From contig JAXGMN010000054.1 of the NCBI GenBank assembly GCA_040768665.1, positions 1 through 64,000 of the forward strand: a DNA stretch of 64,000 bases, read 5' to 3'. This DNA is from JABWBD01 sp040768665 (lineage in GTDB: Bacteria > Planctomycetota > Planctomycetia > Pirellulales > Thermoguttaceae). Both the position numbers and the translations under genes were made by a program. Positions 1 to 7,741 of this stretch are shown piece after piece. The notes under the pieces were generated by a model. It saw nothing but the letters and a program-made list of their open reading frames with translations, was not told where the DNA came from and ran no database searches. Numbering within the stretch: the first letter of the stretch is position 1; the number at the start of each line of letters is the position of its first letter.

Positions 1-1
1 C

Positions 2-214
2 CGGCGGCAAGAGCGGTTGGCTCGAGTGGCTCGCTTCTCGGCCGACTTGAACGTGGCATTGATGGGCGGCGCGAGGCGGGTGGGAAGAGAATGGACAAGG
101 CTCGCTTCCGACTTCGTCCGCCTGGGGCCCCTCGGATGGCACGCCTTCTTCCGCGACTCGCGAGTGGTGGATCGCGTGGTGAGCCGGTTCCGTGCCGGCC
201 TGGCATGGGAGTAA
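2..214 (+). CDS. C-terminal fragment of an unidentified protein (5' end outside window)
   Basis: An open frame runs from the first bases of the window to a TAA at 212-214, so this is probably the last 70 residues of a gene that starts upstream; a TTG at 17 could also start a 65-residue protein. The product is basic, rich in Arg, Val and aromatic residues (tail ...RFRAGLAWE) and has no motif that I recognise. A decayed copy of the dispersed GGGGACAGGCAC repeat begins 7 bases after the stop. Confidence 0.35.
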   Translation, partial: RRQERLARVARFSADLNVALMGGARRVGREWTRLASDFVRLGPLGWHAFFRDSRVVDRVVSRFRAGLAWE

Positions 215-220
215 ACTGAA

Positions 221-335
221 GAGTCTATCCCAAGACCGGCGCGGAGAACGGGGCAGGCACGGTCGCCGCAGTGGTCTATACCAGGGCAAAACGCTCATGC
301 GCGACGAAGCCGGTCTTTTCCGGGCTGGCGTGTTT
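221..335 (+). repeat. decayed copy of the GGGGACAGGCAC hairpin repeat
   Basis: The stretch starts GAGTCTATCCCAAGACC and continues CGCGGAGAACGGGGCAGGCAC. This aligns to the left half of the better-preserved copies at 36444 and 45490 (AGAGCCTGTCCCAAAACC ... GAGGAGAAGGGGACAGGCAC). The right half is poorly preserved (AAGCCGGTC near 309-319). It lies between the stop at 214 and the HAD gene at 358. Confidence 0.4.
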
Positions 336-357
336 ACCGTTTGAGTAGAGGAAGAGA

Positions 358-1041
358 ATGAGCAGATCCGACGAAGCGGCGGTGATTTTCGACATGGATG
401 GGGTGCTGATCGATAGCTACCAAGCCCACTTCCAGAGTTGGCAGGCACTAAGTGTTGATATCGGTCGCGCGATGACCGAAGAAGAGTTTGCCCGGACTTT
501 TGGGCGGACCAGCCGGGAGGCCATTCGCCAGGTGTGGCCGGAGAAAGGTTTTACCGATGAACAAATCGCGGCGCTGGATGGGAAAAAAGAGGAGACCTTT
601 CGGAAGATTATCGGCGATGACTTTCCCGCAATGCCCGGCGCCCGGGAGCTGATCCTTGCACTGGATGAACGCGGTTTCCGCGTGGCCATCGGATCCTCCG
701 GCCCGCCGGAGAACGTTGAGATGATCATCGACCTCCTTGGAGTGCGCTCACGCATCAGGGTGGTGGTCACGGGCGCCGACGTGCACCGCGGGAAGCCAGA
801 TCCCCAGGTGTTCCAATTGGCCGCCGACCGCTTCGGGGTGGCCGCGGGGCGGTGCGTGGTCGTCGAAGACGCCCCGGACGGCATCAAGGCGGCCCGCGCG
901 GCTGGCATGGCCGTCGTCGCCCTGGTCAGCACGGGCCGCGACCGGCGACTCCTTTCCGAAGCCGATCTTATTGTCGATTCGCTGGAGGAGCTATCGCCTG
1001 AGCGATTCCGGGATCTCCTTGCCGAAGACAACGAGACGTAA
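358..1041 (+). CDS. HAD superfamily hydrolase, beta-phosphoglucomutase-like
   Basis: The 227-residue protein has all HAD subfamily I signatures: motif I DMDGVLIDS with nucleophile D12 and acid/base D14, motif II as the Ser in GSSGPP near residue 110, motif III Lys in GKPDPQVF, and motif IV VVEDAPDGIKAA. Length and motif spacing match the beta-phosphoglucomutase/phosphatase group, cytosolic Mg-dependent phosphoryl transfer on sugar phosphates or similar small substrates. The alpha-helical cap lies between motifs I and II (about residues 20-85). The substrate cannot be told from sequence. The gene is preceded by GAGGAAGAGA just before the ATG. It stands alone and converges on the Usp-like gene at 1373. 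Confidence 0.9.
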   Translation: MSRSDEAAVIFDMDGVLIDSYQAHFQSWQALSVDIGRAMTEEEFARTFGRTSREAIRQVWPEKGFTDEQIAALDGKKEETFRKIIGDDFPAMPGARELILALDERGFRVAIGSSGPPENVEMIIDLLGVRSRIRVVVTGADVHRGKPDPQVFQLAADRFGVAAGRCVVVEDAPDGIKAARAAGMAVVALVSTGRDRRLLSEADLIVDSLEELSPERFRDLLAEDNET

Positions 1042-1372
1042 GTAGGACAACCCGCTCGCCCCAGATTATTCACCACCGCATGCTAAGTGCGAAGCGCTAG
1101 CGAGTGCTGCACAACGAGTTGCCCTCGCTTGCGCATCGGGTTAGTCAGCTAGCTGGGGAACCTTTGGCTCCTGCCGCACGAGGCGGCAGGGGGCCGAGAC
1201 GGTGATGGGATGCGTCAGCTAGCTGGGAAACCTTTGGCTCCTGCCGCACGAGGCGGCAGGGGGCCGAGACGGTGATGGGATGCGTCTGCTAGCTGGGGAA
1301 CCTCGTTCATCCGTGGCACGAGGCCACGGGGGTCCTGGAGATGTATAGGACGACGAGCTTGCCGAGCGGGAC
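1042..1372. other. intergenic region filled by repeats between convergent genes
   Basis: No credible gene. The left part has CCCTCGCTTGCGCATCGGG followed by TTAGT at about 1122-1145, resembling a short repeat common between planctomycete genes (from memory, not searched). The right part is the 70-bp tandem repeat block described separately. Confidence 0.6.
1144..1329. repeat. 70-bp tandem repeat with conserved-loop hairpins
   Basis: Two near-identical 70-bp units begin at 1144 and 1214 and a third, diverged unit begins at 1284. Each opens with a (CA)GCTAGCTGG palindrome followed by GGGAA(A)CCT. Units 1 and 2 carry an 8-bp perfect stem with loop ACGAG (1170-1190 and 1240-1260, CCTGCCGC/GCGGCAGG). 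Unit 3 carries a 7-bp stem with the same ACGAG loop but different stem bases (1311-1329, CCGTGGC/GCCACGG). The loop is conserved while both stem arms changed together, which suggests a structured element. No T-tract follows, so it is not a textbook terminator. Confidence 0.75.
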
Positions 1373-2299
1373 CTACTCTGCCACGACAAGCACCGGGCTT
1401 GGACACACCCGAATCCGGTCGAGAATCGCCGGGTGCGACGGCGTGTAGGAGCGGTCCATCGGCAGGACCAGCAGCGGGCGTTCGTGTTCGCCAACCAGTG
1501 GAACCGTGGTCGCGATATCCTCCAGCCGGAGGTCGAACTCGTACCGGAAGACACCGCTGGACGCCGTTTTCTGCAGGCTGCGATGCAGCAGGACGTGGTC
1601 GTCCACCATTGCCTCGGCAAGCGCTTCCGGATCGAGACTCACGTCCCGAGTGCCCGAGTGAAGAAGGCCCTGGATGCGGTGGCGAACCTCGCGCTCCAAC
1701 AGCAGCACGAGGCGCAGCGTTCCGCGTGGAACGACCAGACCGCCGGCCCACGCTGCGGCCAACGGCGCCGCCCCGCTCTCGGTGGAAATCAGCATCTGCA
1801 CCTGCTCGAACATCACTCCGACGGAATCGAAGGGCATCCGCAGTGCAAGAATCGGGACTCCGCAGTGCGACAGAAGTGCGTCAATTACCGGACCGACACT
1901 GTTGGCGCCGAGAGACTCGAGCGTCTGGCCGTAGGGACAAGGCAAAACGACCAGGTCGCAGCCCGACTGTTCGACGGCTGCCAAGATCTGGTCGGCACTG
2001 TTGCCGGAACTCCGTGGCATGACGACCCCGCCTACCGCCGAAGCGGCTCCGGTCGCAAGTTCACCGGAAACTGCGCCCTCTCGGGCGTCGACTACCGAAA
2101 ACTTGCACGCGAAGCGCCCACGAAGCTCCTGGGCAACGGCAATTCCCAAGGCATCCTGGCTGGAACGATCGACCGTCAACAGGACGTGTCGCGGGCGCCG
2201 CACGTGGATCGGGGCAATGCCTTTGACGCGAGCTCGCTCAAAGATCGCCCGAAAAGCCTGCACCTCGGGGTCCCATCCCTGCCGGATAAGGCCGCCCAT
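1373..2299 (-). CDS. universal stress protein-like, probably two degenerate Usp domains
   Basis: Start chosen at the ATG at 2299 because AAGGAGGGAG lies immediately upstream; this gives 308 residues. The first part has a Usp-like alpha/beta fold pattern: strand RHVLLTVDRSS, then CDLVVLPCPYG and the final strand VPILALR. A second, weaker repeat ends ERPLLVLPMDRS ... SPVLVVAE. The ATP-binding glycine motif of canonical UspA (G-2x-G-9x-G-S/T) is not conserved, so nucleotide binding is doubtful. It lies 148 bases downstream of the ROK kinase on the same strand and may be cotranscribed. The function is inferred from fold resemblance only. Confidence 0.65.
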   Translation of the reverse strand: MGGLIRQGWDPEVQAFRAIFERARVKGIAPIHVRRPRHVLLTVDRSSQDALGIAVAQELRGRFACKFSVVDAREGAVSGELATGAASAVGGVVMPRSSGNSADQILAAVEQSGCDLVVLPCPYGQTLESLGANSVGPVIDALLSHCGVPILALRMPFDSVGVMFEQVQMLISTESGAAPLAAAWAGGLVVPRGTLRLVLLLEREVRHRIQGLLHSGTRDVSLDPEALAEAMVDDHVLLHRSLQKTASSGVFRYEFDLRLEDIATTVPLVGEHERPLLVLPMDRSYTPSHPAILDRIRVCPSPVLVVAE

Positions 2300-2447
2300 C
2301 GATCTCCCTCCTTGCGCTCCCATGCCATGCTTGGCCCGATCAATCGAGCCCTGCCAATATTGTATCCCGGCCCGGTCCACCGTCTACCCGCGGCGATTCC
2401 CGCAGTGCGCGAAGATGCGGACCAGGCTCGACGACGGAGTCTTTTGC

Positions 2448-3830
2448 TCAGCATGTCACATGCAGAAGAGCCGCCTTACGGCGATTCGACTTGTTGTATG
2501 CGTCGACCGCTTTCGGCGTGGGAATCGCCTCCCACTGGATCGAACGTTGTCGGAGGAACCGCTCGGCATCCTCGTTCAATGCGAGGTGATTCGACTCGCC
2601 CGTGCCGACGAAGACAATCTCCGGACCTCCCCTGCAGACCTTTTCCAACTCCTCGGGGCCCACGGTGTGCGAGTCGCCGTAGGATTGCTTGATCAGCGAC
2701 TTCTTTCGCTTCTTCACGGTCCCATCGACAAGAACGTAGATGTCGCGGGCGTAAGTCTTTTCTCCGACGGTTACCTCGCCGAACCGCTCCCAAGAGACCG
2801 CCGGGTACTTGCGCCGGACCGTGTGCTCCTTGTGGAACGGGTTGCGGCCGACTTCAATCCGCGCGAGGGCCACGGCACCGAGCACAACCGCGTCGTCACC
2901 AAGGGCCGAGAGGAGAACGTGCCCCCCGCCCCTCGCACCGGGAAGCCGGTCGTTTTCGATGATCCGCTCGACAATCGGCATCACGAAGCTGCTGCATGCC
3001 CCGATCACGCCGCCGCCGAGGACGATCACCTCCGGGTCGATGAGGTGGCGCACGGTGAGGCAAGCATGCCCGAGGACCTCCGCGGCCCGCTGCATCACCT
3101 CCGTGACCAGATCGTCGCCGGCAACCAAGGCGTCGCGAAGGGCCCCGGATCGGATCACGGAAAGGTCGCCTTTGAGAATGTCGGTCAGCATCGTCCGGCG
3201 CCCCGCGGCCACTCCGGCTCGCAAGTCCCGTTCAATGGCCGACCGGCTGGCCAGCGCCTCGAAGCAGCCGAAGTTGCCGCACCCGCACTGCGGCCCGCCG
3301 ACCTCCATGATGATATGGCCGATCTCTCCGGCGGCCTCGCGGGCCCCCCGCCATAATTTGCCGTTGCGTACGACCCCGCCGCCGATCCCGGTGCCAACCA
3401 GGATGCTCATCATGCTCTTCGCGTTGCGAGCGGATCCGAGCCATGCTTCGCCGAGAGCCCCGAGATTGCAGTCGTTGCCGAGCGCGACCGGCACCTTGAG
3501 TCGCTCGTGCAGCCGCGCCGCGATCGGCAGCCCGTCGAGGTTCATATTGGGAGTGACGATTACGCCGCCCGACTTGGGATCGACCACACCGGGGATGGCC
3601 AGTCCGATCGCGGTGAGGTCTTTGAACTGAATGCCTCCGGCCGTTACGACCGACTGCATCGCCCGTTCGACCTCGGAGACGACCTGCTCGGGATCCACAT
3701 TGCGAGGGGTCGCGACCTTTTGCCTGCCGATAACGGTGCCCGAGCCCTCTACGAGGGATGCCTGGATCTTTGTTCCTCCGACATCGACGCCCAGATATAA
3801 ACGCACGTAACCTGCCTCTTTCTTGAGCAT
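2448..3830 (-). CDS. ROK-family sugar kinase fused to a C-terminal Mth938-like domain
   Basis: Residues 1 to about 330 form a complete ROK kinase: phosphate-binding LGVDVGGTKI, GNDCNLGALGEAW, the loop GTGIGGGVV, and the ROK zinc/signature region GEIGHIIMEVGGPQCGCGNFGCFEA (CGCGNFGC). This predicts ATP-dependent phosphorylation of glucose or another hexose in the cytosol. The last 110 residues are a different domain matching the Mth938/NDUFAF3-like family: FGEVTVGEKTYARDIYVLVDG, then EIVFVGTG, and the hallmark end AALLHVTC. The frame is open throughout. The ATG at 3830 was chosen; a GTG at 3806 preceded by AGGCAGG is an equally good start, and a TTG at 3848 is possible. The fusion is unusual: ROK kinases are normally about 300-400 residues. 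Confidence 0.88.
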   Translation of the reverse strand: MLKKEAGYVRLYLGVDVGGTKIQASLVEGSGTVIGRQKVATPRNVDPEQVVSEVERAMQSVVTAGGIQFKDLTAIGLAIPGVVDPKSGGVIVTPNMNLDGLPIAARLHERLKVPVALGNDCNLGALGEAWLGSARNAKSMMSILVGTGIGGGVVRNGKLWRGAREAAGEIGHIIMEVGGPQCGCGNFGCFEALASRSAIERDLRAGVAAGRRTMLTDILKGDLSVIRSGALRDALVAGDDLVTEVMQRAAEVLGHACLTVRHLIDPEVIVLGGGVIGACSSFVMPIVERIIENDRLPGARGGGHVLLSALGDDAVVLGAVALARIEVGRNPFHKEHTVRRKYPAVSWERFGEVTVGEKTYARDIYVLVDGTVKKRKKSLIKQSYGDSHTVGPEELEKVCRGGPEIVFVGTGESNHLALNEDAERFLRQRSIQWEAIPTPKAVDAYNKSNRRKAALLHVTC

Positions 3831-3892
3831 TAACTTCTCGCCTGGCAATGGTTTCAGAACCCGTCCAGAATACCCCGCCTACAAGCTGCGCG

Positions 3893-5102
3893 TCAATGCA
3901 ACCGGCCACGGTCCTCGACGTCGGTCGATGGACTGCCGGTCAAAGCAGCCAGGATCTGGCTGGCGACCGGCGGACAGCCTGGAACGAAAATCCCACCGCA
4001 CTGCCGCTGCGCGGTGCAGTTGCCGATGCAGAGCGTGCCGGGAGGCAATTCCGCCCGGCCCTTGCCGATTGCCACGTGAACGGGTCGTGACGAAACGCAG
4101 TCCAACAGCCGATCCTGGTAGCGAGTCAGAAACAACAGCAGCGTCGATTGGCACGCGCTGCACGAGCGGTCGTCCCAAACGGTGACATTCGGAAAGTCGA
4201 TGGCGAGGTTCGCCGGAGGAGGATCAAACGGAGAAGCAAGGTCTTGCCAGTTGTCGGGCGTCACCGCCATTCGGTCAAGGTCGATCACTCCGTAGCCGCG
4301 CTGGGCGGCGATGCGAAGATGCGGAACGGCCCCTGCGCACGTTCCCATCAAGCGGCAGGCTACCGCGTCGGCCGCGAACGGGTCAGGGCTGACCACAACC
4401 ACGTCCAGCGGTTTCGGCCGACCGGCACTGGGGCCGAGCCCCTCCATGCCTACGGTACCGTCGACAATTGCCAGGTGGGGACGGAGCACGGACGCCATGT
4501 CGGCGATGGCAACGTCGATCGGCTTCTGCTCGCTTCCTTCGACGGGAGGGAGCATGTGAAGTTCGACCTTGCTCCGCCGCCAAAGACAGCCCTTCATGTT
4601 CTTCACCGATAGAGAAACGCCCGTGTGCATGTGCATCTTCATGACCGGAAGCGACACGAGAATGTCGCACTCGGTCACGTCGGCACAGACTTTGAGCCGG
4701 CGGATCGCACGGCCTTCCGGCACGGGAACTGTCGACGCACGGGCGGCGAGCCATATCCAGCAGCGGACAATCGCGTTTTGCCGCGGCCGCGGCAATTCCG
4801 GTCGCCTCGAATGCCTCGTAGACGTTGACACCGACGATGGGGCTTTCTCCAACGGCCACCTCGGCGCCGCAGTCGCGGAACACGTCCATTGCGGCGGCAA
4901 CGACCTGCGGATCGGTGACAATGCCTGTGCCGGCGGGCGCGAGTCGGCCCGCGTTCGGCTTCAAGAGCACGTGTTTGCCGCGAAGGCAGGTCAGATCGAA
5001 AGCCTCAAGGGCCTTGCGTGTATTCGCATACGGCCCGGCTCCCGCGGCGCAATGGACCGTCGGGGGCGTTGAGGAGGCGAGCAGCGGATTGTCTGCAATC
5101 AT
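3893..5102 (-). pseudogene. DUF362-domain protein, interrupted by a single-base frameshift
   Basis: The N-terminal part is read from the ATG at 5102 (DUF362 features: HVLLKPNAGR, GTGIVTDPQVV, EVAVGESPIVG, then CPLLDMARRPCVD). The C-terminal part is in another frame ending at 3893 (VPVPEGRAIRRLKVCADV, DILVSLPVMKMHMHTG, VKNMKGC, then cysteine motifs CSACQ and CIGNC). Removing the one base at 4730 joins them as RRPCVD-VPVPEGRA, exactly the family pattern. Members are linked to Fe-S proteins of unknown function. Either the gene is recently broken or the base is a sequencing error. It lies 62 bases upstream of the ROK gene, same strand. Confidence 0.8.
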
Positions 5103-5541
5103 GGTCGTTCGCCGTGGATACCGTGCAGGCCCGACCGCCGTGCCTTGCCGACCATCGTTGTATCCCGTGGCTGTTCGGATTTCAACTTCTTCCGGGTACC
5201 TGCCGCGGCAAGACTAGCCCGGCTGCTTCCGAGCAGCCGGACTGGTGTGCCGTGTCAGGAAGTCCCGCCACACAGCGGGATTTCCGGTGCGATGCTTGCC
5301 GGGCGGGGACTTTTCGGCGATCATGAAGATTGGTCGGCGGGGTCTCAAGGGCAGCCCCGCCGGCCCTAGTCCTATGGACGGTTCGAACAGCTTGTCTTGT
5401 ACGACTATGCAGAACCCTCCGGCCACCTGCCCGCCGAGTTGCCACGCGGAAGTGGTGAGAGACTCAAACCGGTTGGCCCGCTTCAACTTACGAAGATCTG
5501 CCAATTGATCGTCTCTGCTCCCATGCCGGGGGGTTTTTTCG
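5103..5541. other. intergenic region with several hairpins
   Basis: I see no convincing gene. There is a strong 9-bp hairpin with a TCCG loop at 5219-5240 (CCGGCTGCT/AGCAGCCGG), an 11-bp imperfect hairpin GGAAGTCCCGC/GCGGGATTTCC at about 5258-5285, and an 8-bp stem CGGCGGGG/CCCCGCCG near 5336-5362. None is followed by a T-tract. Confidence 0.5.
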
Positions 5542-5570
5542 TTGACAGCCCCCTTTACCCTGTTTAGAAT
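5542..5570 (+). promoter_or_regulatory. near-consensus sigma70-type promoter
   Basis: TTGACA at 5542-5547, a 17-base spacer, and TAGAAT at 5565-5570 (one mismatch from TATAAT). It points toward the coiled-coil membrane protein gene at 5810 and would give a leader of about 230 bases that contains a complete inverted repeat (5587-5678). Confidence 0.7.
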
Positions 5571-5586
5571 CGACCTAGGTCCTTAA

Positions 5587-5678
5587 AGCCTATCCCAAAA
5601 TGGGTCCGGCGAGCAATTGACGCTTCCCCCACGATGATGATCGGCTGCGAGGCGCCTGTCCCCGTTTTGGGATAGGCT
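5587..5678 (+). repeat. inverted repeat, diverged member of the GGGGACAGGCAC family
   Basis: Perfect 14-bp terminal inverted repeats AGCCTATCCCAAAA (5587-5600) and TTTTGGGATAGGCT (5665-5678). The right inner part keeps CGCCTGTCCCC, matching other copies in reverse; the left inner arm (GGGTCCGGCGAGC) is diverged. It lies in the predicted leader of the gene at 5810. Confidence 0.75.
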
Positions 5679-5809
5679 GTTAGTTCAAAAGTCTTATCCG
5701 TAGTTCAACACGTCTCGCCTTTTGAGGCCGACCAGAGGTCGCCGAGAAGAGGCTTACCGCTATTGCCGTCGCGGAATCCGCCGTTTGCGCGACAGAGGAG
5801 TTGTCCAAT

Positions 5810-7228
5810 ATGGCACGCGAAAACCAGGGGCTGCAGATCGCCTTGATCATTTTCGTCATGCTCACCATTCTGCTGGGTGTGATGACCTTCATGTTCTTCC
5901 GGCAGTATCAGGAGGCGACGGCGAAATTCATGGCGGCCGACCAGAAGGGCACGGAGCAGGAAGCCACGGCCAGGAACGTCCTGACGGAAAACAACCAGCT
6001 CAAGGAGATGATCGGTCTGGCGGCAACCGACAAGATGGACACGGTCACCACCGAGTTCAACAAGGACATGGAGACCTACGGCGCCAACTACGACCAGGCA
6101 AGCCGCAATTACAAGAAGATCCTGGCGTACCTCTTCGATGTCGTCCAGAAAAAGAATGAAGCGTTGGCCGCGGAGCAGGAGAAAGTGAAGAACCTGACCA
6201 ACTCGCTGGCTTCCTTCGAGGATGCGAAGCAACCTCAGATCAAGCAGCATGCCGACGCTGCCCAGAAGGCCGCAGCCGACTTGCTGGCGATGCGTCAGCA
6301 ATTCACGGCCGACCTCGATGCCGTACGCAACGAGAAGGGCGGTATGTTGAAGAGAATCGAAACCGCCGAGACGGAAAAGAAGGACGTGCAGGAGAAAGCG
6401 ATCGAGGAGAAGAAGAAATTCGATATCGAGTACAACAAGACGCGGCAGCTTCTCGGGGATACACGCAGACAGCTTGAAGACGTCATTTCGCCGACGTTCG
6501 AGTCCGCCGATGGAGAAATCCGTTGGGTGAACCAGCGTCAGGGGACCGTTTGGATTAACCTCGGCCGAGCCGACGGATTGGAGCGGCAGACCTCTTTCAG
6601 CGTCTACTCTTCGGCCACGAACGACGTAACCAATGAGGGCCGCAAAGCGAGCATCGAGGTGACCCAGATTCTCGGAGACCACCTGGCCGAGGCCCGCGTC
6701 GTGGAAGACAACGTTTCCGATCCGATCATGCCGGGCGACGTAATCCATACGCCGATCTGGGCCCCGGGTCAGCGAGAGCAGTTTGCCCTCGCCGGGCTGC
6801 TGGATATGGACGGCGACGACCGGAGCGATCTGGCCACAGTGCGAAACCTGATCGTGATGAACGGGGGAGTGGTCGACGCCGTGCAAGATGGGGAGGAAAC
6901 TACCGGGCAGATCACCACGAAGACGCGCTACCTGGTCGTCGGCAAGGAGCCGAGCCCCGACGCGCCCAAGGCGGTGATGGACGCCTACCAGAAGATGATC
7001 ACGGACGCTCGCAAGATCGGGATCAAGGAAATCCCCTTGGACGAACTCCTCCGCCGCATGGGCTGGGTTGATGAAAATCAGGTGATCGGATACGGCAGCG
7101 CAGCCAACGGGGCCGACTTCCGTGCGAAGCAGCCGAAAAACTCGGTTCCTCGAGTTTCGGACGGCACCGTCAGCGGTTTGTTCAAGTCGCGCAATCCGCC
7201 CCGGGCGACGCGCGGCAGCGCCTATTGA
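5810..7228 (+). CDS. membrane-anchored coiled-coil protein with BRCT-like C-terminal segment
   Basis: ATG at 5810 chosen because GAGGAG sits 10 bases upstream; an in-frame TTG at 5801 is too close to that site. The 472-residue product begins with one transmembrane helix (about residues 8-31, IALIIFVMLTILLGVMTFMF), followed by a long coiled coil rich in Lys, Glu and Gln (about 32-225), then a beta-rich segment with ADGLERQTSFSVYSS. Near residues 325-380 a segment (AGLLDMDGDDRSDL, LIVMNGGVVDAV, TRYLVVGKE) resembles a BRCT fold, which is tentative. The Lys-rich tail is disordered. I do not recognise a function; a structural or envelope-spanning role is possible. It is transcribed alone from the promoter at 5542. 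Confidence 0.8.
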   Translation: MARENQGLQIALIIFVMLTILLGVMTFMFFRQYQEATAKFMAADQKGTEQEATARNVLTENNQLKEMIGLAATDKMDTVTTEFNKDMETYGANYDQASRNYKKILAYLFDVVQKKNEALAAEQEKVKNLTNSLASFEDAKQPQIKQHADAAQKAAADLLAMRQQFTADLDAVRNEKGGMLKRIETAETEKKDVQEKAIEEKKKFDIEYNKTRQLLGDTRRQLEDVISPTFESADGEIRWVNQRQGTVWINLGRADGLERQTSFSVYSSATNDVTNEGRKASIEVTQILGDHLAEARVVEDNVSDPIMPGDVIHTPIWAPGQREQFALAGLLDMDGDDRSDLATVRNLIVMNGGVVDAVQDGEETTGQITTKTRYLVVGKEPSPDAPKAVMDAYQKMITDARKIGIKEIPLDELLRRMGWVDENQVIGYGSAANGADFRAKQPKNSVPRVSDGTVSGLFKSRNPPRATRGSAY

Positions 7229-7312
7229 TCGGCGGCATGCCCTGGAAGGCCACTCGTGAGCCTCGCTCGTCGGCTGCACCGCTTGCAGTCCGATGCGCGG
7301 GGCTCTTCGGAT

Positions 7313-7741
7313 TCAATCATCGTCGTCTTCCAGGCCGGCAAACAGACGTGCCCGTATCGGCTCGAGCAATTCCACGCCACCCAATCGTTCCGCGTGTTCC
7401 GCGTTCAGCCGTTCGGGGTCCAGGAATAGAAGTGCGGGATCGGTCAGTTGCTGATATCGCGCCAAACGCCAGAGGAACCAGATCTCCGGCAATCGCAAGC
7501 CGTGCGCGCGAGAGAGACTCCACAGGAGCAACCATGGACGGCTTGCCGCACAGGAGCGGTCGCGGAACTCCATGAAAGAGACGATCGCCCAGGCGACGAG
7601 GACAACGGCCGCCACCAGCGTCAGCAGCAGGACTGCCGTGCCGGGGTCCACCGGGTTTCCCCGCTCCCGGAACTGCCTGGTAAGGTCTTCGAGCCGGGCG
7701 GTACGGCCGGCGAAGAGCAGCAGATGAGCGAGATCGGTCAT
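7313..7741 (-). CDS. small membrane protein of unknown function
   Basis: 142 residues with one clear transmembrane helix (about residues 36-58, AVLLLTLVAAVVLVAWAIV), a cytosolic or periplasmic remainder rich in Arg and Leu, and an acidic tail ending EDDDD. Its ATG overlaps the stop of the HEAT-repeat gene (ATGA at 7738-7741), so the two are translationally coupled and probably act together. No family recognised. Confidence 0.75.
   Translation of the reverse strand: MTDLAHLLLFAGRTARLEDLTRQFRERGNPVDPGTAVLLLTLVAAVVLVAWAIVSFMEFRDRSCAASRPWLLLWSLSRAHGLRLPEIWFLWRLARYQQLTDPALLFLDPERLNAEHAERLGGVELLEPIRARLFAGLEDDDD

Noticed and set aside
1144..1329. Tandem repeats considered as a CRISPR array
   Set aside because: The units are contiguous 70-bp repeats with no unique spacers and no cas genes.
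5214..5504. Minus-strand open frame of 96 codons (TTG start) upstream of the DUF362 gene
   Set aside because: It has no good ribosome site, overlaps several hairpins and has a Pro/Arg-rich composition typical of GC-rich chance frames. I could not match it to any family.
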